Part shown: positions 9,045 through 17,324 of the stretch, piece by piece | How positions within the stretch are numbered: position 1 is the stretch's first letter | How the letters are laid out: every line of letters begins with the position of its first letter | NCBI RefSeq assembly: GCF_028561565.1 | Contig: NZ_JAQQTE010000001.1 | Span: 1,329,570-1,393,569, forward strand | Length of the DNA: 64,000 nt | DNA from: Gilvibacter sediminis | Lineage (GTDB): Bacteria > Bacteroidota > Bacteroidia > Flavobacteriales > Flavobacteriaceae | Reading direction: 5' to 3' | Translations under genes and position numbers: made by a program | The notes under the pieces: generated by a model | What the model saw: the letters and a program-made list of their open reading frames with translations, nothing else | What the model was told of the DNA's origin: nothing | The model's database searches: none

Positions 9045-11894
9045 TTAGGCTTCCATATACTCTTCAATTGGAGCACAAGTACAGATCAAATTTCGATCTC
9101 CGTAGGCATCGTCTACACGACGCACCGTAGGCCAAAATTTATTGTCGTTCAAGTAGTCTAACGGATAGGCTGCTTCTTGTCTGCTATACGGGAATTCCCA
9201 AGCGTCTGCAGTTACCATTTGAAGGGTATGCGGAGCATTCTTAAGCACGTTGTTCGGATTGTCTTTGTCTACGGAATCGATCTCTTTTCTAATGGAGATC
9301 ATTGCATCACAAAAACGATCCAATTCTGCCTTACTCTCACTCTCGGTAGGTTCTATCATCATAGTTCCAGCTACCGGGAAGGATACTGTTGGTGCATGGA
9401 ATCCGTAGTCCATCAAACGCTTCGCGATATCAGTCACCTCAATTCCGTGCTCTTTGAACGGTCGACAGTCAATGATCATCTCGTGCGCAGCGCGTCCTTG
9501 CTCTCCTGTGTAAAGCGTTTCATAATGCCCACTCAAACGCTCTTTGATATAATTTGCGTTCAAAATGGCATATTCTGTTGACTTGCGCAGTCCACTTTCA
9601 CCCAACATGGAGATGTAAGCATAACTGATCAAACAGGCTAGGGCAGAACCCCAAGGAGCTGCAGAGATCGGTGTGATCGCCTCAGTTCCGCCAGTTTCAA
9701 TCAACGGATTGCCCGGTAAGAAGGGTACCAATTGTTCAGCTACGCAGATCGGTCCAACTCCAGGTCCGCCACCTCCGTGAGGAATGGCAAAGGTCTTGTG
9801 AAGGTTCAAGTGACAAACATCGGCACCAATAGCACCTGGATTGGTCAAGGCTACTTGAGCGTTCATGTTAGCACCATCCATATAAACTTGTCCGCCGTAC
9901 TCGTGAATGATACCGGTGATCTCGCGAATGGCAGATTCATATACTCCGTGCGTAGACGGATAGGTTACCATGAGTGCAGCTAGGTTATCTTTATGTGCAA
10001 TTGCCTTTTCACGCAAATCTTCTACGTCAATGTTTCCGTGCTCATCAGCCTTAGTCACGACCACTTTCATTCCCGCCATCACGGCAGATGCCGGATTGGT
10101 TCCGTGTGCAGAAGACGGGATCAAACAAATATCTCTGTGATGATCACCACGAGAATGGTGGTAGGCTCTAATAACCATCAGGCCTGCAAATTCTCCTTGA
10201 GCTCCAGAGTTAGGTTGCAAGGAAGTTCCTGCAAAACCAGTGATCTCTGTAAGTTGCTCTTCCAATTTTTTCAATACCAATTGGTAACCCAAAGCCTGTT
10301 CTACGGGAACAAAGGGGTGAATGTTCACCCAATTCGGGTCACTCAAAGGCAACATTTCAGAAGCTGCATTGAGCTTCATGGTACAGCTTCCCAATGGGAT
10401 CATGGAGTGATTCAAAGAAAGATCTTTGCGTTCCAAACGCTTAATGTAGCGCATCAACTCAGATTCACTGTGATAGCTATTAAACACCTCGTGGGTCAAG
10501 AACTCGGTCTGACGCTGCAACGAAGTGGCCAGCGATGATTTCTCAATAAGTCTTTCAACCGTTGGCGCTTCTTGGAAGTTCGCCTCAGCAAAGATGGAAA
10601 GGATGTTGTTCAGGTCATCCAAATTCACAGTTTCATTCAAAGCGATAGAAACGGTCTCGGCATCTGGATAATAGAAATTGAGGTTATTGGCCTCGGCAAT
10701 AAGTTTGATGTGATTCGAATCCGCTTTAATTCGGATGGTATCAAAATAACTTTCATTGATCTGCTCGTAACCCAAGGCTTCCAAATGATGCGTCAAGGTC
10801 ACAGTAGCGCGATGCACTTTAGTGGCGATATCTCTCAAGCCTTCTGGCCCGTGATATACAGCGTACATTCCCGCCATCACCGCTAAAAGTACTTGAGCGG
10901 TACAAATGTTTGAGGTCGCTTTGTCACGCTTGATATGCTGCTCGCGTGTTTGCAAGGCCATGCGCAAGGCGCGGTTGCCGTCCGTATCACGAGTTACCCC
11001 AATGATACGTCCGGGAATATGTCTTTTAAATGCTTCACGAGTTGCAAAGAAGGCAGCGTGCGGTCCTCCGTATCCTAAAGGAATTCCAAAGCGCTGGGTG
11101 GTTCCCACTACTACATCGGCTCCTAAAGCACCTGGAGATTCTAGCAATACTAAACTTAAAGGATCAGCAGCTACCGCTACTTTGATCTCCATTGCATGAG
11201 CGCTAGTGATAAAACTTTTATAATCGAAAGTGATTCCGCTTGTTCCAGGATACTGCAGCAAGGCTCCAAAGTATTCCGTAGAAAAATCAAAATCACGGTG
11301 ATCTCCTACAACCAATTCTATCCCGATTGGTATCGCACGGGTCTCTAACAAGGCTCTTGTCTGCGGTAATACTTCTTCAGATACAAAGAATTTGACCACA
11401 TTGGCTTTCTTTTGAGCGCGTTCACGAACAGCAAAAAGCAAGGTCATTGCCTCTGCAGCTGCCGTGGATTCATCCAATAGTGATGCGTTGGCCAATTCCA
11501 TTCCGGTCAGGTCAGTGACCATGGTTTGGTAGTTCAAAAGTGCTTCCAAACGCCCTTGAGCGATCTCCGCTTGATACGGGGTGTAAGCAGTATACCAGCC
11601 TGGATTTTCCAAAATGTTCCTTTGGATAGGAGCTGGGGTAGAGGATCGGTGGTAACCCAATCCAATAAAACTTTTATAGACCAGATTGTTTTCAGAAAGA
11701 GCGTTGATGTGATCCGCAAATTCCACCTCGCTCATGGGTTTGTCCAGGTGTAATTTCTGATTCAGGCGTATCTCTGCAGGAATGGTTTCCGAGATCAATT
11801 GTTCTAGGCTATCCGTACCGATGGTGGCTAGCATGCTTTGGAGGTCCGATGGTCTTGGACCGATGTGTCTTAGCGCAAAAGAATCCGTGTTCAT
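9045..11894 (-). CDS. gcvP: Glycine dehydrogenase (decarboxylating), P protein of the glycine cleavage system
   Basis: 949 residues, the normal length for the fused (alpha plus beta) P protein. It starts MNTDSFALRHIGPR, as the family does. The PLP lysine lies in HLNLHKTFAIPHGGGGPGVG. Other family signatures are IPLGYGGPHAAFFATR, MIPLGSCTMKLNA and SSAHGTNPASAVMAGM. It decarboxylates glycine and passes the aminomethyl group to the H protein; gcvH and gcvT are not in this window. The start at 11894 is preferred over the in-frame codon at 11918, because the latter overlaps a TATTTTTG promoter box (11916-11923) and adds residues not found in the family. Confidence 0.97.
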   Translation of the reverse strand: MNTDSFALRHIGPRPSDLQSMLATIGTDSLEQLISETIPAEIRLNQKLHLDKPMSEVEFADHINALSENNLVYKSFIGLGYHRSSTPAPIQRNILENPGWYTAYTPYQAEIAQGRLEALLNYQTMVTDLTGMELANASLLDESTAAAEAMTLLFAVRERAQKKANVVKFFVSEEVLPQTRALLETRAIPIGIELVVGDHRDFDFSTEYFGALLQYPGTSGITFDYKSFITSAHAMEIKVAVAADPLSLVLLESPGALGADVVVGTTQRFGIPLGYGGPHAAFFATREAFKRHIPGRIIGVTRDTDGNRALRMALQTREQHIKRDKATSNICTAQVLLAVMAGMYAVYHGPEGLRDIATKVHRATVTLTHHLEALGYEQINESYFDTIRIKADSNHIKLIAEANNLNFYYPDAETVSIALNETVNLDDLNNILSIFAEANFQEAPTVERLIEKSSLATSLQRQTEFLTHEVFNSYHSESELMRYIKRLERKDLSLNHSMIPLGSCTMKLNAASEMLPLSDPNWVNIHPFVPVEQALGYQLVLKKLEEQLTEITGFAGTSLQPNSGAQGEFAGLMVIRAYHHSRGDHHRDICLIPSSAHGTNPASAVMAGMKVVVTKADEHGNIDVEDLREKAIAHKDNLAALMVTYPSTHGVYESAIREITGIIHEYGGQVYMDGANMNAQVALTNPGAIGADVCHLNLHKTFAIPHGGGGPGVGPICVAEQLVPFLPGNPLIETGGTEAITPISAAPWGSALACLISYAYISMLGESGLRKSTEYAILNANYIKERLSGHYETLYTGEQGRAAHEMIIDCRPFKEHGIEVTDIAKRLMDYGFHAPTVSFPVAGTMMIEPTESESKAELDRFCDAMISIRKEIDSVDKDNPNNVLKNAPHTLQMVTADAWEFPYSRQEAAYPLDYLNDNKFWPTVRRVDDAYGDRNLICTCAPIEEYMEA

Positions 11895-11915
11895 TGGGTT
11901 GTAAAAATTTGTACA

Positions 11916-11923
11916 CAAAAATA
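11916..11923 (-). promoter_or_regulatory. Candidate -7 promoter box for gcvP
   Basis: On the minus strand this reads TATTTTTG, a full match to the Bacteroidetes -7 consensus TAnnTTTG, 21 nt before the chosen gcvP ATG. No clear TTG was found at the -33 position, so the call rests on one box. Confidence 0.45.
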
Positions 11924-12019
11924 CGACATATCGGTTATAAAAACAGCAGTTTTAACCCGAGCGGAAAATTTATTTATTGACAGCTTTAAAGCGAATTGTT
12001 CATTAATTTAGCTTACCCT

Positions 12020-12847
12020 ATGGCTGTTCTTAGAGCTCTGTTTGATTTTTACCTGAAAGGCAGCGTGCACGTCGCCTTTGCAGTCTGTGCATCGCAAGGG
12101 TCCGCGACGGTTTTCTTGGGTATGAAATTCAGCCCACTGTTGACGTTGTTTACCTTTTTGGCAGCCGTTAGCGGATACAACTTTGTCAAATATGCTGAGC
12201 GGGCGCGTTGGTATCACAAAAGTCTTCCCAGAGAACTCAAAACCATTCAAATATTTTCCTTGATCTGTTTTTTAGCTTTGATAGGCTGCGGATTGTTTTT
12301 ACCCTTTACCACTCTAGCAGGCTTTGGATTGCTGTCCTTGCTTACCATGGCCTATGTAGTGCCTATGTTGCCTCAGGCTAAAACGCTGAGAACCTTAGCG
12401 GGTATAAAAATATTCGTGGTTGCTCTGGTTTGGGCTGCAACTGCTGTGGGGATTCCCTTGTGGCATGAGGGCGTGTTGCCTTCTGCTGATGCCTATCTGT
12501 TATTTGTTCAATTCTTTTTGACAGTATTCGCCTTAACCATTCCCTTTGAGATTCGAGATCTGCAGGTGGACGGACTGGATCTAAAGACCTTGCCGCAAGC
12601 ATTTGGGGTTCAAAAGAGTCGTTATCTCGGTATTGCCGCCGTACTACTAGCTGCGATCTTAGAAGGCTTTAAGGACGACTTTGTTTGGTATTCCAATATT
12701 TATTGGCTGCTAATAGCGCTTCTAACTGTTCTTGGTCTGCTCAGGGCTAAAACAGAACAGCCGCCCTATTTGGCGGCTTTCTGGATTGAATCGATTCCCA
12801 TTGCTGGGTTGATCTATTTGTATTTTAGTGTAGGGCTTAACGGCTGA
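12020..12847 (+). CDS. UbiA-like multispanning membrane protein with incomplete active-site motifs
   Basis: 275 residues with about eight or nine hydrophobic segments. The late motif EIRDLQVDGLDLKTLPQAFG resembles the second Asp-rich loop of UbiA prenyltransferases (DxxxD). The first Asp-rich loop should read NxxxDxxxD but here is NFVKYAERA, lacking both Asp residues. The family fold is therefore likely, while catalysis is doubtful. The start is the ATG at 12020 (MAVLRALFDFYLKGS); the longer frame begins at a TTG at 11996 in a probable promoter region. The stop abuts the stop of the convergent Cys/His protein with no spacer. Confidence 0.65.
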   Translation: MAVLRALFDFYLKGSVHVAFAVCASQGSATVFLGMKFSPLLTLFTFLAAVSGYNFVKYAERARWYHKSLPRELKTIQIFSLICFLALIGCGLFLPFTTLAGFGLLSLLTMAYVVPMLPQAKTLRTLAGIKIFVVALVWAATAVGIPLWHEGVLPSADAYLLFVQFFLTVFALTIPFEIRDLQVDGLDLKTLPQAFGVQKSRYLGIAAVLLAAILEGFKDDFVWYSNIYWLLIALLTVLGLLRAKTEQPPYLAAFWIESIPIAGLIYLYFSVGLNG

Positions 12848-13096
12848 CTATTTGCCAGACAACTGTTTGTTGAGCAATTCTTGCAAGTCTGCTTTTTCCT
12901 CTTTACTTACTGTGTTGACCTTTGGATTTTTCACCGCTTTGGTCAATTTAGTGTTACGCGCAGTGTATTTCTGACAAGCGCGGCAATAGATCAAGTGTAT
13001 GTTCAAGCGCACCTTTTCCCAAAAGGTCGCTTCTTTATATTGTGATTTGTCACAAATATGATTGGCTTCGTGACACTCTAGTTTCATTTTTCCCAT
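12848..13096 (-). CDS. Small Cys/His protein, putative zinc-binding anti-sigma factor
   Basis: 82 residues and soluble. It has CHEANHIC near the N-terminus and HLIYCRAC (a HxxxCxxC unit) near residue 36, an arrangement like the ZAS zinc anti-sigma domain. The C-terminal third is Lys-rich and helical. It starts 3 nt after the stop of a sigma-70 family gene on the same strand, the usual position of an anti-sigma partner. There is no membrane segment, so it would act in the cytoplasm. A second ATG at 13087 would remove three residues. The role is inferred from context and the zinc motif. Confidence 0.7.
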   Translation of the reverse strand: MGKMKLECHEANHICDKSQYKEATFWEKVRLNIHLIYCRACQKYTARNTKLTKAVKNPKVNTVSKEEKADLQELLNKQLSGK

Positions 13097-13099
13097 TTC

Positions 13100-13651
13100 C
13101 TATAACCAATTGTTTTCGAGGCAATCTGCCATGGCCTTTCTGGCTCTGTGGATGATCACCCATAGGTTAGACGGTGTAATATCAAAAGCATTACAAATTG
13201 CTTCGGTATCAAAATTTTCCATGGTCTTCATGCGGAAGATCGTACGCTGTTTTTCATTCAGACCGTCTAGGCAATCGTAGATCGCCGTTCCTAATTCTTC
13301 ATTTTCAATTTGATCTTCTGCAGTGCGATCAAATTTGTCGGCAACGCGTTCTTCCAGCCAATCGCCTTCTGATTCACTGTCGTCATAATTGATCCGTACC
13401 TCTGCTTTTCCCTTGTTGGAATTGATCTTTCGGTAATGATCAATGATTTTTCTTTTCAGAATGGAGACCAGCCAAGTGCGTTCCGTAGCATCTCCTTTAA
13501 AATTCTCCATAGACTTCAGGCCGGCTAAAAAAGTCTCACTGATGAGGTCTTTAGCCAAGTCGCGGTCATTGACCCGAGCAATGGTGTAATTAAAGAGGTA
13601 GTCTGAATATCGAGCGACCCATTGGGTTGCATCTATTTGATTGTCCGCCAT
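13100..13651 (-). CDS. Sigma-70 family (ECF-type) RNA polymerase sigma factor
   Basis: 183 residues. Region 2 is seen as YSDYLFNYTIARVNDRDLAKDLISETFLAGLKS with the promoter-melting part TWLVSILKRKIIDHYRK. Region 4 is seen as LNEKQRTIFRMKTMENFDTEAICNAFDITPSNLWVIIHRARKAM (broken here only to name it, about residues 133-175). The start at 13651 is chosen because a clear AAGGAG (13659-13664) sits 7 nt upstream, and because a TATTTTTG box at 13676-13683 covers the longer start at 13678. It is followed 3 nt later by the Cys/His protein. The regulon cannot be told from this window. Confidence 0.9.
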   Translation of the reverse strand: MADNQIDATQWVARYSDYLFNYTIARVNDRDLAKDLISETFLAGLKSMENFKGDATERTWLVSILKRKIIDHYRKINSNKGKAEVRINYDDSESEGDWLEERVADKFDRTAEDQIENEELGTAIYDCLDGLNEKQRTIFRMKTMENFDTEAICNAFDITPSNLWVIIHRARKAMADCLENNWL

Positions 13652-13658
13652 AAAAAGG

Positions 13659-13683
13659 CTCCTTGTAGATTTTTCCAAAAATA
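13659..13683 (-). promoter_or_regulatory. Promoter box and ribosome binding site of the sigma factor gene
   Basis: Read on the minus strand, TATTTTTG (13683-13676) matches the -7 consensus. AAGGAG (13664-13659) then lies 7 nt before the ATG at 13651. Such a good Shine-Dalgarno site is uncommon in this window and fixes the start. Confidence 0.5.
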
Positions 13684-13780
13684 TAAAAGTTCTACAACTT
13701 TAACAGGGCAGCATTTCCCATTAACAGGGTTTTGTGTTGGTTTTGCGCACTTTATCGGAAGTAAAATCGTACAATTTGTG

Positions 13781-13788
13781 TATTTTTG
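13781..13788 (+). promoter_or_regulatory. Candidate -7 promoter box for the M28 peptidase gene
   Basis: TATTTTTG matches TAnnTTTG exactly, 15 nt before the ATG at 13804. It overlaps an in-frame ATG at 13786, which argues that translation starts at 13804. No clear -33 TTG was found. Confidence 0.45.
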
Positions 13789-13803
13789 ATGCAAACCTAC
13801 GCT

Positions 13804-15252
13804 ATGATTAAGAGAATTACCCTGCTGGCTTTGTTGCTGGCCCTACCGGCAACTGCGCTGTTTGGCCAAGAAGAGAGCAACTTTTTTTACGCCACCATGG
13901 ATCTGGGCAGCGCCCAAGAGCTCTACCAAGAGTATCCCGATGACATTACTATAGTACGCGCTGTTTCTGGGCAGGCTGCCGTGTATATGAGTCCTTTTGC
14001 GGCGCACAAGCTTCACGACAATATCCTAACCCATGGGCCAGGCTATGTGTATATGCCGAGCCGAACTGCTGCCTTGGGGCAACTTAAGCCTTTGCAAGCT
14101 GCTGCAAAAAGCAGTTTTACCTATACCTTGACAGAATCTAGTTTGGTGGAGCAAGCTTTGCCTTTGGCTTCTGCGGCAAATATTGAAGCCCGTATCCTCA
14201 ATTTGCAGAGTTACGGCACCCGCTACCACAACAGAGGTTCTGCGACAGATGCCGTTTATGACCTTAAGACAGAACTAGAAGCAGAGATTACCGCTGCAGG
14301 GCGTGATGATATTAGCGTACGTATTGTAAATCATACCGGAACTCCTATGCCGTCCTTAGTGGTAACAATTCCAGGAGGTTCTTTGGCTGATGAGTATGTA
14401 ATCTTGGGTGGACATATCGATTCTACTGCTCCAGATAGAGACAACGCTCCTGGCGCCGATGATAACGCTTCTGGTATTGCAACGATCATGGAAGTGTTCC
14501 GTGTATTGCTAGAAATGGATTACCGTCCAAAACGCACGGTGGAATTTATGGCGTTTGCAGCAGAAGAGATCGGTTTGGTTGGCTCTTTTGAGATCGCACA
14601 AGACTACAACAATTCGGGTACGAATGTCTACGCTTATATGCAGATGGACATGACCAACTATAACGGTTCTGCCAACGATATCTATTTAATGACCGACCCG
14701 TACATCAGCAGTGAACTCAATACTTTTGTTTTTGATCTGATGGATACCTACAACGCCAGTGGAGAACACGCGTTTACCTACGGAACTTCTATTTGCAACT
14801 ACGGCTGTTCAGATCATTTTAGTTGGGCACAAAATGGCTTTGATGTTGCCTTTCCTTTTGAGGCTTCATTTAGCGGAAGAAACCCGAATATTCACACTCC
14901 GGGAGATACTTACAGTGTTTCCGGGACTGCCAATCACGCCTTGAAATTTGCTAAGCTCGGACTGGAGTACATTTTAGAATCAGCTAAAAATGATCTTTTA
15001 TCTACAACAGATTTTGGCCGACAAGCGGTTCAGATCGGGGTGAGTGACGGTTTGTTGAACTATCAACTGGGAACTCAAACTGAGTTTCAGAAATTGAGCG
15101 TTTTTAATGTGATCGGACAGCAGATCACTACGGCTACTATTGACAATCCGCAGGGAACGCTATCCTTGGGAAGTCTTAAAAGCGGAGTTTATATTGCCGT
15201 TTTTGAATCAAGCCGAGGTGGAAGCGTGGCGAAGAAGTTCGTCATCAACTAA
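13804..15252 (+). CDS. Secreted M28 family metallo-aminopeptidase with type IX secretion tail
   Basis: 482 residues. The signal peptide is MIKRITLLALLLALPATALFG. The catalytic domain has the two-zinc site of bacterial leucyl aminopeptidases: GGHIDS (His), GADDNASG (bridging Asp), FAAEEIGLVGS (Glu base and Glu ligand), MQMDMT (Asp) and NIHTPGD (His). The CNYGCSDH motif holds the pair of Cys that form a disulfide in Vibrio/Aeromonas aminopeptidases. The last 70 residues (LSVFNVIGQQI, LGSLKSGVYIAVFE, a Lys-rich end) form a Por sorting domain. It releases N-terminal amino acids outside the cell. The 3' end overlaps the convergent SRPBCC gene by 45 nt. Confidence 0.93.
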   Translation: MIKRITLLALLLALPATALFGQEESNFFYATMDLGSAQELYQEYPDDITIVRAVSGQAAVYMSPFAAHKLHDNILTHGPGYVYMPSRTAALGQLKPLQAAAKSSFTYTLTESSLVEQALPLASAANIEARILNLQSYGTRYHNRGSATDAVYDLKTELEAEITAAGRDDISVRIVNHTGTPMPSLVVTIPGGSLADEYVILGGHIDSTAPDRDNAPGADDNASGIATIMEVFRVLLEMDYRPKRTVEFMAFAAEEIGLVGSFEIAQDYNNSGTNVYAYMQMDMTNYNGSANDIYLMTDPYISSELNTFVFDLMDTYNASGEHAFTYGTSICNYGCSDHFSWAQNGFDVAFPFEASFSGRNPNIHTPGDTYSVSGTANHALKFAKLGLEYILESAKNDLLSTTDFGRQAVQIGVSDGLLNYQLGTQTEFQKLSVFNVIGQQITTATIDNPQGTLSLGSLKSGVYIAVFESSRGGSVAKKFVIN

Positions 15253-15714
15253 AGCGTTTACAGCTTCATTTTCAATTTGACTTTTGATCTGAGCGTTTCT
15301 TTGTTTCAGAAAATGTCTTAAATGGTTCTTGAGTAGGAGTTTGTCAAACAGCTTTCCAAACCAGCCATAAGGTACTTTATAGAGGAGTTCGTCTTTCATG
15401 ATAACATGATCACCGCACTGTTCAAACTCGTGTTTGTGCACAAAGTAGGTGAAATGGCCACGGATCATCAGATCTACAAAACAGTGGGGTTTCTCCATCT
15501 TAACGATCTTGGAGGTATGGGTCAGCCATAGTCCAAAGTGCTTTCCCTTCCAACGAACAGTCTCGTTGAGGTTGATGAGTCCTGAGGTAACGCCTTCAAT
15601 GGCCTTTTCCCCGGATTGGCTTGCCGATTCCATGTGAAAACTAATATCTCTTGACAGGTCAAAAACCGAGTCAATGCTTCCTTTTATTGCTGTGGTGAGT
15701 TCTATTTTGGTCAT
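15208..15714 (-). CDS. SRPBCC (START/Bet v1-like) family protein
   Basis: 168 residues. The N-terminal strand MTKIELTTAIKGSIDSVFDL, the SGLINLNETVRWKGKHFGLW segment and DELLYKVPYGWFGKLFDKLL near the end are the usual layout of a small hydrophobic-ligand-binding SRPBCC domain (alternating strands around a long last helix). It overlaps the upstream TIGR01777 reductase by 4 nt (ATGA), so it is translationally coupled to it. In other flavobacteria these two families are also often neighbours. The last 14 codons lie antisense to the end of the M28 gene. The ligand is unknown. Confidence 0.82.
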   Translation of the reverse strand: MTKIELTTAIKGSIDSVFDLSRDISFHMESASQSGEKAIEGVTSGLINLNETVRWKGKHFGLWLTHTSKIVKMEKPHCFVDLMIRGHFTYFVHKHEFEQCGDHVIMKDELLYKVPYGWFGKLFDKLLLKNHLRHFLKQRNAQIKSQIENEAVNALVDDELLRHASTSA

Positions 15715-16634
15715 GATAAAAGATCTTTTAAAGCGAGTTCTGGGCTGGTATATTTGTGTTTAAAACCAGCATTCAGTAAACGCTTAGGTTGTACATAGCG
15801 GCTTTTTAGGATCAGTTCCGTCTCCGTTTTAATCAAAAGTGCACCGAACTCTAAAAGCGGTTTGGGTAGGTTGATTCCCAAAGGAACTTTAAGGATGGCT
15901 CTCAAGTTCTGCATAAAGTGTCTATTACGGATGGGCAGGGGAGCAGCCAAATTGAAGATGCCTTCTTGTTCCGGATGGGTTATGATAAAAGCGATAGCAC
16001 GGGCAAAATCCTCCTCATGCATCCAACTGATCTGTTGATTGCCATTGCCTTGTTGACCTCCAAATCCCAACTTGCTGATAGCTTTGATGGGTTGTAGCGC
16101 CCCTCCTTTTTTACCCAAAACAATTGCAATACGCACAGCCACCTGACGCACTTCTCTGCGGTAAAAGTCAAAGAAAGCGCGTTCCCATTTTTTAGCCACC
16201 TCTTCTGAAAAATTATTGCCCAAACGGCCGTTTTGTTCATCCATAGGCGTGGATTCAGAATGTTCATAAATGGTTCCAGTCGAAGCATTGATCCAAACTG
16301 AGGGCGGTGTTTTACAATTGTGCATGGCAAGGCCTAATGCCTTGGTGCTGTCCACACGAGAATCGATGATCGCCTTTTTATTAGCTGCTGTATAACGGCA
16401 ATCTACGGACTTACCCGCTAGATTGATCAAAACTTCGCTAGAGGCCAAGGCTTGTGTCCATTCGCCTTGATTCTTGCCGTTCCAGATCAAATAAGTGACC
16501 TGCTTGCTGTTGGGTCTAAAGTTTCTACTCAGCACGTAAATATGCTTTACGCGAGTCTTGAAATATTCAATGAGCACCTGACCTAAAAAGCCTGTGCCGC
16601 CTGCTATGGTGATATTATGATTCTTCAATTCCAT
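15711..16634 (-). CDS. TIGR01777 family NAD(P)-dependent epimerase/reductase
   Basis: 307 residues. The Rossmann motif GGTGFLGQ lies at residues 12-19. EVLINLAGKSVDCRYT and IDSRVDSTKALGLAM are typical of TIGR01777 proteins. WINASTGTIYEHSE takes the place of the usual Ser-Tyr region of extended SDRs. The C-terminal part (LPKPLLEFGALLIKTETELI, then a short basic tail) is the DUF1731 domain. The substrate is unknown. Its start overlaps the end of the 120-residue membrane protein gene by 20 nt and its end overlaps the SRPBCC gene by 4 nt, so it sits in one operon with the regulator 18308-17805. Confidence 0.87.
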   Translation of the reverse strand: MELKNHNITIAGGTGFLGQVLIEYFKTRVKHIYVLSRNFRPNSKQVTYLIWNGKNQGEWTQALASSEVLINLAGKSVDCRYTAANKKAIIDSRVDSTKALGLAMHNCKTPPSVWINASTGTIYEHSESTPMDEQNGRLGNNFSEEVAKKWERAFFDFYRREVRQVAVRIAIVLGKKGGALQPIKAISKLGFGGQQGNGNQQISWMHEEDFARAIAFIITHPEQEGIFNLAAPLPIRNRHFMQNLRAILKVPLGINLPKPLLEFGALLIKTETELILKSRYVQPKRLLNAGFKHKYTSPELALKDLLS

Positions 16635-16977
16635 GATAGTGTGTTTGAAGTTGTTTTAGAATGATGATAAAAAAGATCGCTAAGGGTATTGAAGCCAACA
16701 CCGTAAATATGACGGTTTGATGACCCGCGGTAAGAAAGAAGTTGATAAGCACAGCCGTGCAGGGTATGGCGTAAATGACCAGTTGCCGTTGTATTCTTTT
16801 TGAATAATCCTTGAATTTTATGATTGCATGCAGGAACAAAAGCACCTGAACCCCTCCTAATAGGACATGAATTACAGCTCCTGGAAAAAGTAGCAGATAT
16901 CCTGCTGCCCCAAGCGCGAACAGGAGCACGTTAAGGCCAAAAGCGTATTTGAATAACCAATGATAATAGCGTTCCAT
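16615..16977 (-). CDS. Small four-helix membrane protein (paralogue of the 113-aa neighbour)
   Basis: 120 residues with four hydrophobic segments. AGYLLLFPGAVIHVLLGGVQ (after residue 24) and ASIPLAIFFIIILKQLQTHY (C-terminal) line up with AGYFIFLWPGIICHLLLGAF and GSVPLAIYFSGIIYQIEQKY of the gene just upstream, so the two arose by tandem duplication. No family name is recognised. It lies 5 nt after its paralogue and overlaps the TIGR01777 gene by 20 nt. It is an integral inner-membrane protein of unknown role in the operon controlled by the 18308-17805 regulator. Confidence 0.8.
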   Translation of the reverse strand: MERYYHWLFKYAFGLNVLLFALGAAGYLLLFPGAVIHVLLGGVQVLLFLHAIIKFKDYSKRIQRQLVIYAIPCTAVLINFFLTAGHQTVIFTVLASIPLAIFFIIILKQLQTHYHGIEES

Positions 16978-16982
16978 ACTGT

Positions 16983-17324
16983 TTAGTTTTCAGCTTGATT
17001 ATATTTTTGTTCGATTTGATAAATGATCCCAGAGAAATAGATCGCTAAAGGAACAGAACCGACTACCATCATGGCTAAGAGGTCTTCATTCCATGAAATG
17101 ACCGCTGCTAATACAAGTGGAACGGTGATCCCTGCATAGATGTACACCTGTAAGTTTTCTAATTGCGTATTGTCCTTTCGCGTGATTAAATAGCCCAGCA
17201 TACAGCTGAGTTGAAAAGCGCCTAAAAGCAGGTGACAGATTATTCCCGGCCACAAGAAGATAAAGTATCCTGCAACAGTCAAAAGGATGAGCGTGATGTT
17301 TATTGGAAATATTAGGCTTCTCAT
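16983..17324 (-). CDS. Small four-helix membrane protein (tandem paralogue)
   Basis: 113 residues when started at the ATG at 17324 (MRSLIFPINITLILLTVAG). This ATG overlaps the TGA of the upstream gene in an ATGA arrangement. The longer in-frame extension to 17483 would run through the upstream gene and is rejected. Four hydrophobic segments are visible, and the C-terminal half shares LAIYF-type and charged-tail features with the next gene. The function is unknown. Confidence 0.8.
   Translation of the reverse strand: MRSLIFPINITLILLTVAGYFIFLWPGIICHLLLGAFQLSCMLGYLITRKDNTQLENLQVYIYAGITVPLVLAAVISWNEDLLAMMVVGSVPLAIYFSGIIYQIEQKYNQAEN

Noticed and set aside
9177-11199. Long frames antisense to gcvP
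   Set aside because: gcvP is complete and conserved; the antisense frames have no start signals or known domains.
12759-12778. Perfect 7-bp GC hairpin (AGCCGCC, loop CTATTT, GGCGGCT) inside the UbiA-like gene
   Set aside because: It is within coding sequence and followed by only three T; no reason to call a terminator.
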